Shown here in pieces: positions 1 through 8,813 of a stretch of 64,000 nt of DNA. This DNA comes from Chloroflexi bacterium GWB2_54_36. GTDB lineage: Bacteria; Chloroflexota; Anaerolineae; Anaerolineales; Anaerolineaceae. Position 1 is the first letter of the stretch. Every line of letters begins with the position of its first letter. The position numbers were made by a program, and so were the translations under genes. The notes beneath the pieces are model-generated. The model was not told the DNA's origin. It saw only the letters and a list, made by a program, of their open reading frames with translations, and did no database searches. The stretch lies in assembly GCA_001796355.1 (NCBI GenBank), contig MGMG01000090.1:16092-80091 (forward strand), in the 5' to 3' direction.

Positions 1-942
1 CTGCTGTGGATGCCCTTGATCATCGCCTTGCTGGCCATTTTCGGCGTCCGCGGGGCGATGAAAAACACCACCGGGTTGATCTACGAAAAGGATTCTGCCT
101 ACAACTACATCCAGGTACTGCAGGTTGGTGAGACCCGGCTGCTGCGATTAAACGACGGCCAGGGGGTGCATTCGATTTACAACCCCACCGAATACTTCTA
201 CAACGGGCCGTGGGAGCAGGTGCTGGTCGCCCCGTTTTTTTACCCGGCGCTGGTTGAACTAGCGGACGTGCAAAGCCTGGCGATTGTTGGCCTGGCAGCC
301 GGCACCACCGCCCGACAGGCTAATCTGGTCTTTCCAAACATCCAAATGGAAGGCATCGAAATCGATCCGGACATCCTGGCAGTAGGGCGTGAATATTTTG
401 GCATGGATTTGCCCAACCTGCACGTCACCGCCCAGGATGGGCGCTGGGCGCTGGAAAATAATCCCAATCGTTTCCAGATCATCAGCGTGGATGCGTACCG
501 CCCTCCCTACATTCCCTGGCACCTTACCACGCGGGAATTTTTTGAGGTTGTGCGCGATCATTTGACCGATGACGGGGTTATGGTGATCAACGTCGGACGA
601 AGCCCGCAGGACCGCCGGCTGGTCGAAATCCTGAGCAGCACGATCCTTTCGGTTTTCCCGTCAGTCCACATCATTGACCTGCCGGATTCATTCAACTCGA
701 TCCTGTTCGCCACCGTTCAACCGACTGATGCGGAGAACCTGGTCGCGAATTTCACAGCCCTTTCGCAGCGTGCCGACACCCCACCCGTGCTGCTGCAAGC
801 CATGGTTTCAGCCATCAACAACCTGCAGCCAACGCCGGCTCAAGGATACGTCTTCACCGATGATCGGGCACCCATCGAATGGATCACCAACGACATGATC
901 TTAAATTTCTTCCTATCCGGTAATGCGGAGACGCTCCAATGA
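1..942 (+). CDS. Spermidine synthase-like protein, C-terminal part (5' end outside window)
   Basis: The frame is open to the first base of the window, so the gene begins upstream; the ATG at 10 is probably internal because the preceding codons extend a hydrophobic helix (LLWMPLIIALLAIFG). This fits the membrane-fused spermidine synthases, in which several transmembrane helices precede a methyltransferase-fold domain. The soluble part shows a SAM-type Rossmann fold: glycine loop VGLAAGTTARQ near residue 93 (counted from the ATG), acidic strand GIEIDP near 115, AQDGRWAL near 141 and VDAY near 160. The aminopropyl-transfer reaction itself is not proven, since the glycine loop is loose (GLAAG rather than GxGxG). 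The stop overlaps the next start (ATGA), so the two are probably cotranscribed. Confidence 0.7.
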   Translation: MLWMPLIIALLAIFGVRGAMKNTTGLIYEKDSAYNYIQVLQVGETRLLRLNDGQGVHSIYNPTEYFYNGPWEQVLVAPFFYPALVELADVQSLAIVGLAAGTTARQANLVFPNIQMEGIEIDPDILAVGREYFGMDLPNLHVTAQDGRWALENNPNRFQIISVDAYRPPYIPWHLTTREFFEVVRDHLTDDGVMVINVGRSPQDRRLVEILSSTILSVFPSVHIIDLPDSFNSILFATVQPTDAENLVANFTALSQRADTPPVLLQAMVSAINNLQPTPAQGYVFTDDRAPIEWITNDMILNFFLSGNAETLQ

Positions 943-1601
943 AACTTGTTTCGAAATTTTTTCAGATTCTGATCGCAATCGCCATCCCGCTGGGGTTGAT
1001 CCTGACCGGGATGCGCACCTTTTTCATCCCACCGTTCGTCATTCTCGAATATAACATGCCGGGCTTCCCAGAAGATACCTACGGCTTCACCAAAGCTGAC
1101 CGCATCCATTGGGCTAACTTGTCGCTGAAATACCTCAACAATGACGCCGGCATAGAATTTTTAGGCGATCTGCAGTTTGCCGATGGTTCCCCGGTGTTCA
1201 ACGAACGCGAATTGAGCCACATGGTGGATGTAAAGCTATTCTTCAAGACCATGATGGCAATCTGGCTGGGTCTGGTCTTGTTCCTGGTCATTGCCGGCCT
1301 CTTGGCCTGGCGCGCCCGCTGGCTGGCCCGTTACTGGGCAGCCGTCTCTGCCGGCGGGTGGCTTACGCTTGGGCTGCTGGGGTTGATTTTGGTCACTGTT
1401 TTTCTCAACTTCAGCGCGCTCTTCACTGTATTCCATAAGGTGTTTTTCGTTGGCGACACCTGGTTATTCTATTTCTCTGACACCTTGATTCGCCTGTTCC
1501 CTATGCGGTTGTGGCAGGACCTTTTTATTGCCATCGGCGCATTTTCGATCGCCGGAGCATTGTTCCTGGCCTTCAAAGGGCACAAGTGGGCAGATCGATA
1601 G
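939..1601 (+). CDS. DUF1461 / TIGR01906-type integral membrane protein
   Basis: A 220-residue membrane protein of the TIGR01906 (DUF1461) type, whose function is unknown. There is a first hydrophobic helix at about residues 7-29, an exposed segment of about 75 residues containing the family-typical region around FTKADRIHWANLSLKYL and the NERELSHMVDVK stretch, then three more helices at roughly 103-125, 131-160 and 190-212, ending in a short basic tail. Length matches the family. The ATG overlaps the TGA of the spermidine synthase-like gene, which points to translational coupling; whether they act together is unknown. Confidence 0.8.
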   Translation: MKLVSKFFQILIAIAIPLGLILTGMRTFFIPPFVILEYNMPGFPEDTYGFTKADRIHWANLSLKYLNNDAGIEFLGDLQFADGSPVFNERELSHMVDVKLFFKTMMAIWLGLVLFLVIAGLLAWRARWLARYWAAVSAGGWLTLGLLGLILVTVFLNFSALFTVFHKVFFVGDTWLFYFSDTLIRLFPMRLWQDLFIAIGAFSIAGALFLAFKGHKWADR

Positions 1602-1716
1602 CAATTACATCTGGCAACAAATGTAATTTGCCCCTCACCCCCGACCCCGCTCCCCGGTTTGTAGCTTGTTTTTCATTGACGGCCAACCATTCGGGGAGCG
1701 GGGAGTAAATGAACTT

Positions 1717-1756
1717 CGAGTGTTTTTGCACCGCCAAGGCAGTGCAAAAACACTCG
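1717..1756. repeat. Perfect 15-bp inverted repeat
   Basis: CGAGTGTTTTTGCAC at 1717-1731 is followed after 10 bases by its exact reverse complement at 1742-1756. It lies between two convergent genes, just before the terminator of the minus-strand ATPase gene. Transcribed from the left it would form a stable hairpin downstream of the DUF1461 gene, so it could act as a 3'-end structure, but it is not followed by a T-run on the plus strand. An imperfect hairpin (CGCTCCCCGG with CCATTCGGGGAGCG) lies just upstream at about 1647-1703. Confidence 0.7.
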
Positions 1757-1761
1757 ATTAA

Positions 1762-1792
1762 GAAAAACCCGCCCCAAAGACTGGGGCGGGTT
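1762..1792 (-). terminator. Intrinsic terminator of the MalK/UgpC-type ATPase gene
   Basis: AACCCGCCCCA (1766-1776) and TGGGGCGGGTT (1782-1792) form an 11-bp GC-rich stem with a 5-base loop. Read on the minus strand the stem is followed by a run of T (the A-run at 1763-1767). It lies about 95 bases past the stop codon of the ATPase gene ending at 1888. Confidence 0.85.
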
Positions 1793-1887
1793 GGGTCGGG
1801 TTGAAAACCTTAAGAAAAACAGGATCCGAGTAGATTAAGTTACAAGAAGCCCCTACAGTTTTAAGCGCGTCAATAAGCTGAAAAGAT

Positions 1888-3000
1888 TCAGCGGACCGCT
1901 GCCGGGTTTTCTTTGTCAACTGATGGGTCAAAGATATGGAAGTTATCCATATTGACCACCATCTGGACTTTTTCACCGATGGTGAAGCGGGTGCGCGGGT
2001 CAACGCGGGCAGTGAAATTGTTCTTGCCGCTGACCAGATACAGGAATATTTCATTGCCCATTAATTCGGTCACATCCACCGTGGCTTCGATGGGTTCAGC
2101 ATGGATGTTGGACGGAGCGAACATCGGATTGTGAATATCCTCGGGGCGAACACCCATGATCACTTCCCGCCCTTCCAGGTGAGCGTAAGTGGAAGCTTTT
2201 TCGTCGGGGATTTTTACTTTATTAATATCGGTATCGACGAACAAGCTGCCGCCATCTTTGCGGATGTGCGCTGGGAAGAAGTTCATCGACGGTGAACCAA
2301 TGAAACCAGCCACGAAGAGGTTGTTCGGGCGATCATAAAGGGATTGCGGCGTGTCTAACTGCTGCAGAATACCTTTGTTCATGACCGCGATGCGGGTCGC
2401 CATGGTCATGGCTTCCACCTGGTCGTGGGTCACGTATATGAAGGTGGTTTGCAATCCCTGGTGCAGTTTGCTGATCTGGGCGCGGGTTTGAACGCGCAGC
2501 TTGGCATCCAGGTTGGACAGCGGCTCATCGAACAGGAACACTTTCGGTTCGCGCACGATAGCCCGGCCCACAGCAACGCGCTGGCGTTGACCGCCAGACA
2601 ACTCGCGCGGTTTGCGTTTGAGCAGCATTTCGATCCCGAGGATCTCGGCAGCCGTTTGCACCCGTTTTTGGATGTCCGCTTTCGGCAGTTTACGCAGTTT
2701 GAGGCCGAACGCCATATTATCGTACACCGTCATGTGCGGATACAGCGCATAAGATTGGAACACCATGGCGATATCGCGATCCTTGGGCGGAACATCATTC
2801 ACCACGTTATTCCCAATCATGACCTTGCCGTCCGTGACCTCTTCCAGGCCTGCCAGGCAGCGCAGCGCAGTAGTCTTACCGCAGCCGGATGGACCTACCA
2901 GAACCAGAAATTCCTTATCCTCGATCTTGATGTTCAGGTCGTTGATCGCAACGAAATCCCCGAACTTTTTCCAAACATGTTCGTACGTAACACCAGCCAT
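1888..3000 (-). CDS. ugpC: ABC transporter ATP-binding protein, MalK/UgpC/MsmX type
   Basis: A 370-residue sugar-importer ATPase of the CUT1 type that would energise carbohydrate permeases at the inner face of the membrane. It shows Walker A GPSGCGKTT near residue 37, a Q-loop (VFQSYALYPHMTVYDN), the signature LSGGQRQRVAVGRAIV, Walker B VFLFDEPLSNLD and the H-loop YVTHDQ, followed by a C-terminal TOBE-like regulatory part (MGVRPEDI). I start at the ATG at 3000 because GGGAGG lies 10 bases before it; the TTG at 3009 is too close to that site. No permease or binding protein is adjacent, so it is probably a shared ATPase serving several unlinked sugar importers, as MsmX does. The gene symbol marks the family, not the substrate. 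Confidence 0.85.
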   Translation of the reverse strand: MAGVTYEHVWKKFGDFVAINDLNIKIEDKEFLVLVGPSGCGKTTALRCLAGLEEVTDGKVMIGNNVVNDVPPKDRDIAMVFQSYALYPHMTVYDNMAFGLKLRKLPKADIQKRVQTAAEILGIEMLLKRKPRELSGGQRQRVAVGRAIVREPKVFLFDEPLSNLDAKLRVQTRAQISKLHQGLQTTFIYVTHDQVEAMTMATRIAVMNKGILQQLDTPQSLYDRPNNLFVAGFIGSPSMNFFPAHIRKDGGSLFVDTDINKVKIPDEKASTYAHLEGREVIMGVRPEDIHNPMFAPSNIHAEPIEATVDVTELMGNEIFLYLVSGKNNFTARVDPRTRFTIGEKVQMVVNMDNFHIFDPSVDKENPAAVR

Positions 3001-3039
3001 TTCTTGCAAACCTCCCTTCGGAATGAGTATAGTGACTTG

Positions 3040-3068
3040 ATTATATGCAACGAATGGGAAACGTGCAA
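3040..3068 (-). promoter_or_regulatory. Sigma-70-type promoter for the MalK/UgpC-type gene
   Basis: Minus-strand -35 TTGCAC (3063-3068) and -10 TATAAT (3040-3045) are separated by 17 bases, about 40 bases upstream of the ATG at 3000. Confidence 0.6.
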
Positions 3069-3101
3069 ATTAATTTCTTCGCCAATTTCACAAACCGGAT
3101 A

Positions 3102-3130
3102 TTTACAGCTTAGAACACACGTGCTATAAT
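3102..3130 (+). promoter_or_regulatory. Sigma-70-type promoter for fpg
   Basis: TTTACA (3102-3107), a 17-base spacer and TATAAT (3125-3130) lie about 43 bases upstream of the GTG at 3173. It is arranged back to back with the divergent promoter of the MalK-type gene. Confidence 0.65.
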
Positions 3131-3172
3131 CAGGTGAACAGTCTCCCCCACCCCTTTTTCCCAGAGGTCGCC

Positions 3173-3992
3173 GTGCCTGAAGTTCCGGAAATTGCTTCCC
3201 GCGCCCGTGAGTTGAACGCTGCCTTAGCCGGTAAAACCATCTCCACTGTTGAAATCTTGCAGCCCAAATGCTTGAATGCCTCCATCGAAGCATTTACCGC
3301 CGGTTTGACCGGCGCCGTGATCGAGAGCGCAGCCTACCATGGAAAGTGGATTCAGGTACACACAACGCAGGGTTGGCTGCTTGTCAACCTTGGCATGGGC
3401 GGCGAGATTTTGCTGGTCACGCGGGCGACCATGCCTGAAAAAACATACCATTGTGTTTGAATTTAGCGACGCCAGTTGCCTGTCCATCAGTTTCTGGTGG
3501 TTCGGTCACGTCCATTACGTCCCAGAAGGAGGGTTGCAGTTGCATGCCCCTACTGCAAAGTTGGGACCGAACGTGCTTGACCTTTCACTCGAAGATTTTC
3601 GTCGCCTGATTGCCCAGCAGCGAGCAGCAGTCAAGAGCTATCTGCTCGACCAGAGTCGTATTGCCGGCATCGGCAACGCTTACATTCACGACATCCTCTT
3701 TATGGCGCGCATCCATCCGCTGCGGCGTCTGGAAAGCCTTGCCCCTGCCGAGGTGGACGGATTGCATCAGGCCATCCAGGACGGGCTGCGTCCCAGCATG
3801 GCGAAAAATGGCGCGTTCTATGAGAAAGACATCTACGGGCAAAAAGGCGGCTTTGGCATGGACGAGATTCTGATTGGCTACCGCGAAAACCAGCCCTGCC
3901 CGCGCTGCCAAACGCCGATTATCAAGATTAAAACCGGCAGCACCAGCAGCTTTATCTGTCCGTCCTGCCAGGCGCTTCCTTCTACCGTTTAG
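3173..3992 (+). pseudogene. mutM: Formamidopyrimidine-DNA glycosylase, split by a frameshift
   Basis: Base-excision repair glycosylase of the Fpg/Nei family. The GTG at 3173 gives the N-terminus (M)PEVPEI, with the catalytic Pro2 and Glu3 that must become N-terminal, so this start is preferred over the in-frame ATG at 3134. The first frame holds HGKWIQV and NLGMGGEILLV but stops at 3460; the remainder continues in the next frame from about 3440 to 3992. That part has the helix-two-turn-helix region (DQSRIAGIGNAYIHDILF) and a C-terminal zinc finger, CPRC and CPSC with 16 residues between the pairs. One surplus base in the A-run of CCTGAAAAAACAT (about 3435-3447) explains the break. Either a real mutation or a homopolymer sequencing error; both halves are otherwise well conserved. 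Confidence 0.85.
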
Positions 3993-4083
3993 ATTCCGTT
4001 TTCTGATATCCCAACGACCTGAGCAACAAATCCAGGCCGGACAGCTGGGCTTTACCGGCTAACCTTTTATAATTAGGTAAATA

Positions 4084-4134
4084 TTGACAGATTTAGTCAA
4101 TGGTTGTCATAAACCCGGACTTCTCCTGTATAAT
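4084..4134 (+). promoter_or_regulatory. Promoter region of the ABC exporter operon
   Basis: TATAAT at 4129-4134 is preceded at 19 bases by TTGTCA (4104-4109). Just upstream ATTGAC (4083-4088) and GTCAAT (4096-4101) form a 6-bp inverted repeat with 7-base spacing that touches the -35 region and could bind a dimeric regulator. A second -35-like TTGACA lies at 4084-4089. Confidence 0.5.
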
Positions 4135-4185
4135 GGGGCACTGCCCCGGTTCGCTGGGTGCACCCTGGTCTAATAAGGAAATGGT

Positions 4186-6000
4186 ATGTCTGTCTCGCAA
4201 AATGTACTGGATTATGATTTAAAGAAATCCATCCACCCGAACCGCCTGGTGGGGCTGTGGCGCTTGATGACCGGGTTTCGCTTGAATTACCTGGGCGCCA
4301 ACCTCAGCTTGGGAATTTCCGCTTTGGCAAAAACCAGTACCTACGTGCTGCTGCGTTATTTCGTTGACCACCACCTGGTAGCGAGGGATGCTGCGGTTCC
4401 ATTGTGGGGTATCGCGCTCGGTTTTATCGGCCTGGCCGCCGTGGAAGGCTCATTCTCCTTCATGAGCGGACGGCTGGCGTCATTGACTGCCGAAGGAGTC
4501 GCCCGCCGGCTGCGCAATTACGTTTTCGACCATATTCAGCACCTGAGCTTCACTTACCACTCGAAGACTGAGACTGGCGAGCTCATCCAACGCTCCACTT
4601 CGGATGTGGATGCCCTGCGCCGTTTTTTCTCCGAGCAGGGCATCGGCATGGGACGGATTCTGTTCCTGTTCGTCATCAACTTCATCGCTATTCTGCAGCT
4701 AAACGTCAAACTGGCGTTCATCTCGATCGCGGTAATCCCGTTCGTACTGCTGGTTTCGCTTTATTTTTTCCGGAAAATATCCAAACTGTATGAAAACTAC
4801 CAAACGCAAGATGCCATTCTCTCGACCACTCTGCAGGAGAACCTGTCCGGCGTGCGGGTAGTGAAAGCTTTTGCGCGCCAGGATTATGAAATCAACAAAT
4901 TCGAGCGCGACAACTGGGAAAAATTCCTCCGCGGAAAACGGCTGATGCAAATGCACTCGCTGTTCTGGCCGATATCTGATACAGTCTGCAACATCCAGAT
5001 TGTGACCGGATTTCTGATCGGCGCTTTGATGACTATCAACGGCGAAATCACCATTGGCACGTACCTGGCGTATGCCGGGCTGATCATCTGGATCATCTTC
5101 CCGATGCGCAACCTGGGACGTCTGATTGTCCAAACCTCAACCGGCATGGTCTCGTACAATCGGGTCATGACCATGATCAAGGAAGATCGCGAACCCCTCG
5201 ACCAGGGTGATCACGCCCCCGCGGATGGTTTGCAAGGAAAAGTCGAATTCAAGGGCGTTGGTTTTGCTTACGAAGAAGGCAGTCAGGCGTTGGAAAACGT
5301 GACTTTTACTGCCCAGCCCGGACAGGTGATTGCGCTGCTTGGTTCAACCGGCTCCGGCAAGACCACGCTGGTCAACCTGCTGCCACGTTTTTACGAATAC
5401 ACCACCGGCAGCATCCTGCTGGATGGGGTTGAACTGAACCGCTACCCGCGCCGCTACCTGCGCCGCCATATCGGCATCGTCGAGCAGGAACCCTTCCTGT
5501 TTTCGCGCAGCATCCGGGAAAACATCACCTACGGCGTCGGGCGCGAAGTGCCGCAGGAAGAAATCGAAGCTGCTGCGCGTGCCGCTGCCATCCACGATGT
5601 GATTTTGAGTTTCGAAAAAGGGTACGGGACGCTGGTCGGCGAGAAAGGCGTCACCCTGTCTGGCGGGCAGAAGCAGCGCGTGGCAATTGCCCGTACTTTG
5701 CTCAAGAACCCGCGCATTCTCATCCTGGATGACTCGACCTCCTCGGTGGATACCGAAACCGAAGCTGAAATCCGCGATGCTTTGCAAAACCTGATGAAGG
5801 ACCGCACCACCTTCATCATAGCCCACCGCATCCAGAGCATCATGGACGCCGACCTCATTCTGGTCATGGACAACGGGAGCATCGTTCAATCCGGGACTCA
5901 CGCCGACCTGGTCGCGAGCGAGGGGATTTACCAGCAGATATTCAACATCCAGACGCGCATCGACGACGAACTGGAAAAGGAGATCGCCAGTGTCGGATGA
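4186..6000 (+). CDS. Heterodimeric ABC exporter, subunit 1 (degenerate-site half)
   Basis: A 604-residue ABC exporter half-transporter with an N-terminal six-helix membrane domain (about residues 30-320) and a C-terminal ATPase domain. Walker A GSTGSGKTT is near residue 386, signature LSGGQKQRVAIARTLL near 492 and Walker B ILILDDSTSS near 510. The catalytic Glu after Walker B is replaced by Asp (LDDS), as in TM287-type subunits, so this half should contribute the non-hydrolysing nucleotide site. The start at 4186 follows AAGGA. The gene overlaps the next by 11 bases. Substrate unknown; relatives export drugs, lipids or peptides. Confidence 0.88.
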   Translation: MSVSQNVLDYDLKKSIHPNRLVGLWRLMTGFRLNYLGANLSLGISALAKTSTYVLLRYFVDHHLVARDAAVPLWGIALGFIGLAAVEGSFSFMSGRLASLTAEGVARRLRNYVFDHIQHLSFTYHSKTETGELIQRSTSDVDALRRFFSEQGIGMGRILFLFVINFIAILQLNVKLAFISIAVIPFVLLVSLYFFRKISKLYENYQTQDAILSTTLQENLSGVRVVKAFARQDYEINKFERDNWEKFLRGKRLMQMHSLFWPISDTVCNIQIVTGFLIGALMTINGEITIGTYLAYAGLIIWIIFPMRNLGRLIVQTSTGMVSYNRVMTMIKEDREPLDQGDHAPADGLQGKVEFKGVGFAYEEGSQALENVTFTAQPGQVIALLGSTGSGKTTLVNLLPRFYEYTTGSILLDGVELNRYPRRYLRRHIGIVEQEPFLFSRSIRENITYGVGREVPQEEIEAAARAAAIHDVILSFEKGYGTLVGEKGVTLSGGQKQRVAIARTLLKNPRILILDDSTSSVDTETEAEIRDALQNLMKDRTTFIIAHRIQSIMDADLILVMDNGSIVQSGTHADLVASEGIYQQIFNIQTRIDDELEKEIASVG

Positions 6001-7816
6001 ATATTTTGAAGAAGAGGAGTTCAAGGCCCAGGTCAACGGTAAAACCCTACGCCGCATCCTGGGGTTGACTCGTCCACACCTGCGCTGGGTGGTCGGATTC
6101 CTGATCGCCATCATGGTCGTATCCGGGTTAGACTCGCTCTTCACCTACCTGAGCAAATTGATTATCGATGAAGGCATCCTGGCTGGCAATAAACCGGTGC
6201 TCTACCGGCTGCTTGCCACGTACGGCGGACTGACGCTGGTGCAGGCCGCGGGCGTATTGAGTTTCGTTTTCCTGGCTGGAGTGCTCGGCGAACGGGTGCG
6301 TTACGATCTGCGTCAAAAAATGTTCAACCACCTGCAGGGGCTCTCGCTATCCTACTTTAGCCGTACCCCGGTTGGTTGGATCATGTCCCGCGTCACCTCT
6401 GATTCAGAACGAGTTGCGGAACTGGTCACCTGGGGCTTGCTGGATTCAACCTGGGCGGTCATGAATATCGTGACAGCAATGAGTTTCATGCTGTACATCA
6501 ACTGGCGCATGGCGCTCATTGTCCTGGCTGTCCTGCCAATCCTGTTCTGGATCGCATACGAATTTCGCAAGCGTATCCTGGGCGAATTCCGCAATGTGCG
6601 CAAGTTCAACTCCAAGATTACCGGCGCTTTCAATGAAAATATTACCGGCGTGCGAGTGGTCAAAGCACTGGGCCGCGAAGATGCCAATCTGAAGGATTTC
6701 AGCGTGCTGACTGGCGATATGTACCGCACCAGCTACCGCGCCGCCTGGCTGAGTGCGCTCTTTCTGCCTACTGTGCAGATCATCGCAGCCTTTGCGCTGG
6801 GCAGCATCGTCTGGTACGGCGGCGGACAGGCGCAAACCGGCGGCATGACCGTCGGCGGCATTCAGGCGTTCGTTTCCTATGTTACGTTTATGATGTGGCC
6901 AATCCAGGATCTGGCGCGCGTGTTCGCTGAAATGCAACATTCCATCGCCTCCGCTGAACGCATCTTTTCTCTAATCGACAGCGTCCCGGAAGTAAAAGAC
7001 AGTGCTGAAGCGTACGACCCGGGTACGATGAAAGGCGATGTCGAATTCGAAAACGTTACCTTCTTCTACTCGGACGGCGACGGCAAGCCGGTGCTGGAAG
7101 ATTTCTCGCTCAAAGTCAAACGCGGCGAAACCATTGCCCTGGTCGGTCCAACTGGCGGCGGGAAATCCACCATCGTCAACCTGGTTTGCCGCTTCTATGA
7201 ACCCAAGCAGGGGCGCATCAAAATAGGCGGCAAGGATTACACGCGCTATTCGCTACATGCCATCCAGTCGCGCATTGGAATGGTGCTGCAAACCCCGCAC
7301 CTGTTCTCAGGTTCGATTCGGGAGAACATCCGCTACGGCAAGCTGACCGCTACCGATGCGGAAGTCGAAAATGCCGCTAAAATGGCCGGGGCGAGCGATT
7401 TTATCGCCCGCTTCCCCAAAGGCTACGATGAAAATGTGGGCGAAGGCGGTAATCTGCTCTCGGTCGGGCAAAAACAGCTCATTTCGCTGGCGCGCGCTGT
7501 GCTGGCTGACCCGGAAATTTTCATTATGGACGAAGCCACCTCGTCAGTCGACACATTAACGGAAGCCTTGATTCAGCGCGGCATGGATACCATGATGGAA
7601 GGCCGTACCAGTTTTGTGATTGCCCACCGGCTTTCGACCATCAAGCGCGCCGACCGGATTCTGGTCATCGAAGACGGGCGCGTGGCTGAAACCGGTACCC
7701 ATTACGACCTGTTACGTAACCGGGGTAAATATTACCAGTTGTACACCACCCAGTTCCGCCACCAGATGGAACAGGCGCTCGACCTCTTTAACCAAGAAAT
7801 CACGCAAGGTATCTGA
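5990..7816 (+). CDS. Heterodimeric ABC exporter, subunit 2 (catalytic-site half)
   Basis: A 608-residue partner half-transporter with six predicted membrane helices (about residues 30-320) and an ATPase domain: Walker A GPTGGGKST near residue 386, a divergent signature LLSVGQKQ near 490 and a canonical Walker B IFIMDEATSS near 510. The altered signature (SVGQ in place of SGGQ) pairs with the Asp-substituted Walker B of subunit 1 to form the degenerate site, while its own Glu and the partner's normal signature form the active site. That is the arrangement known for TM287/288-type heterodimers. GTG start at 5990, preceded by AAAGGAG inside the upstream gene. Confidence 0.88.
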   Translation: MSDEYFEEEEFKAQVNGKTLRRILGLTRPHLRWVVGFLIAIMVVSGLDSLFTYLSKLIIDEGILAGNKPVLYRLLATYGGLTLVQAAGVLSFVFLAGVLGERVRYDLRQKMFNHLQGLSLSYFSRTPVGWIMSRVTSDSERVAELVTWGLLDSTWAVMNIVTAMSFMLYINWRMALIVLAVLPILFWIAYEFRKRILGEFRNVRKFNSKITGAFNENITGVRVVKALGREDANLKDFSVLTGDMYRTSYRAAWLSALFLPTVQIIAAFALGSIVWYGGGQAQTGGMTVGGIQAFVSYVTFMMWPIQDLARVFAEMQHSIASAERIFSLIDSVPEVKDSAEAYDPGTMKGDVEFENVTFFYSDGDGKPVLEDFSLKVKRGETIALVGPTGGGKSTIVNLVCRFYEPKQGRIKIGGKDYTRYSLHAIQSRIGMVLQTPHLFSGSIRENIRYGKLTATDAEVENAAKMAGASDFIARFPKGYDENVGEGGNLLSVGQKQLISLARAVLADPEIFIMDEATSSVDTLTEALIQRGMDTMMEGRTSFVIAHRLSTIKRADRILVIEDGRVAETGTHYDLLRNRGKYYQLYTTQFRHQMEQALDLFNQEITQGI

Positions 7817-7819
7817 CCC

Positions 7820-8746
7820 ATGTTTAATGACCCTGATTGGTATAAATCCATCCTGGACGACCTGGCCGAGGGCTTGTACGTCACGGACGACAAGCGTCAA
7901 ATTCTGTATTGGAATCGCGCTGCAGAAAAACTTACCGGCTTCGATGCTGCTCGCGTGATCGGCAGTTATTGTTACGATAATATTTTGATGCACATTGATG
8001 AACAGGGAACCTCTCTGTGCCATACGCTTTGCCCTCTGGCAAAAACCATCCTCGATGGCGAAATCCGCACCGATCGTGTTTTTCTCCACCACGCGGATGG
8101 TCATCGCGTGCCGGTCGTGGTGCGCATCAACCCCATCTACAACGAGCAGCGGGAAATTGTCGGGGCTACCGAAATGTTCAGCAATGATTCGACGGCCCTC
8201 TCCGCTCTGGAACGGATCAATGAATTGGAAAAGACTGCGTATCTCGATCCGCTGACAGAGGTGGGCAATCGCCGATACGCTGAAACTACCCTGGTGAAAT
8301 GCCTGGCGGAATCCAGCCAGAACCACACGTCGTACGGGGTACTTTTCCTGGACGTCGATCTTTTCAAACCTGTCAACGACACCTACGGACACTTGATCGG
8401 TGACCGGGTGCTGCGCATGGTAGCCAAAACTTTGCAGCACAATCTATATGCCGAAGATTTCGTCGGCCGCTGGGGCGGAGATGAATTTTTAGTCATCCTG
8501 CATAATGTGGAAGCAGACAAGTTGACCTCGGTCGCCGATAAATTACGCATTTTAGTCGCCACATCCCAACTGATGCTGGGTGAGGTGAATGTCAAAACGA
8601 CTGTATCGATCGACGGGACATCGGTTTCTGATGATGACAGCGTCGATACACTGCTGACCCGTATTGACCAGGCACTGTATGCGGCCAAATCTGCCGGGCG
8701 CGATCAAACTCGCATGGTTTTCTCTGATAGGAAAATCAAAGGATAA
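7820..8746 (+). CDS. PAS-GGDEF diguanylate cyclase
   Basis: A 308-residue cytosolic signalling protein: an N-terminal PAS domain (about residues 5-125, with a CHTLCP motif near 68 and the HHADGHRVPVVVR strand) and a GGDEF domain (about 145-300). The active-site motif RWGGDEF is intact near residue 219, so c-di-GMP synthesis is expected. The RxxD inhibitory site that normally lies five residues before GGDEF is absent (YAED there), so product inhibition through that site is unlikely. It starts 3 bases after the exporter stop, suggesting the same transcript. The trigger sensed by the PAS domain is unknown. Confidence 0.85.
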   Translation: MFNDPDWYKSILDDLAEGLYVTDDKRQILYWNRAAEKLTGFDAARVIGSYCYDNILMHIDEQGTSLCHTLCPLAKTILDGEIRTDRVFLHHADGHRVPVVVRINPIYNEQREIVGATEMFSNDSTALSALERINELEKTAYLDPLTEVGNRRYAETTLVKCLAESSQNHTSYGVLFLDVDLFKPVNDTYGHLIGDRVLRMVAKTLQHNLYAEDFVGRWGGDEFLVILHNVEADKLTSVADKLRILVATSQLMLGEVNVKTTVSIDGTSVSDDDSVDTLLTRIDQALYAAKSAGRDQTRMVFSDRKIKG

Positions 8747-8759
8747 TCTTGTAATAAGA

Positions 8760-8788
8760 ACTCCCGCGAAGATCAGTATCGCGGGAGT
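8760..8788. terminator. Bidirectional terminator between convergent genes
   Basis: ACTCCCGCGA (8760-8769) and TCGCGGGAGT (8779-8788) form a perfect 10-bp stem with a 9-base loop between the diguanylate cyclase and the convergent lipoprotein gene. Minus-strand read-out enters a T-rich stretch (TTCTTATT); the plus-strand tail is weaker. Confidence 0.7.
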
Positions 8789-8813
8789 CTGTTATCTGAA
8801 ATTACATCGCGAG

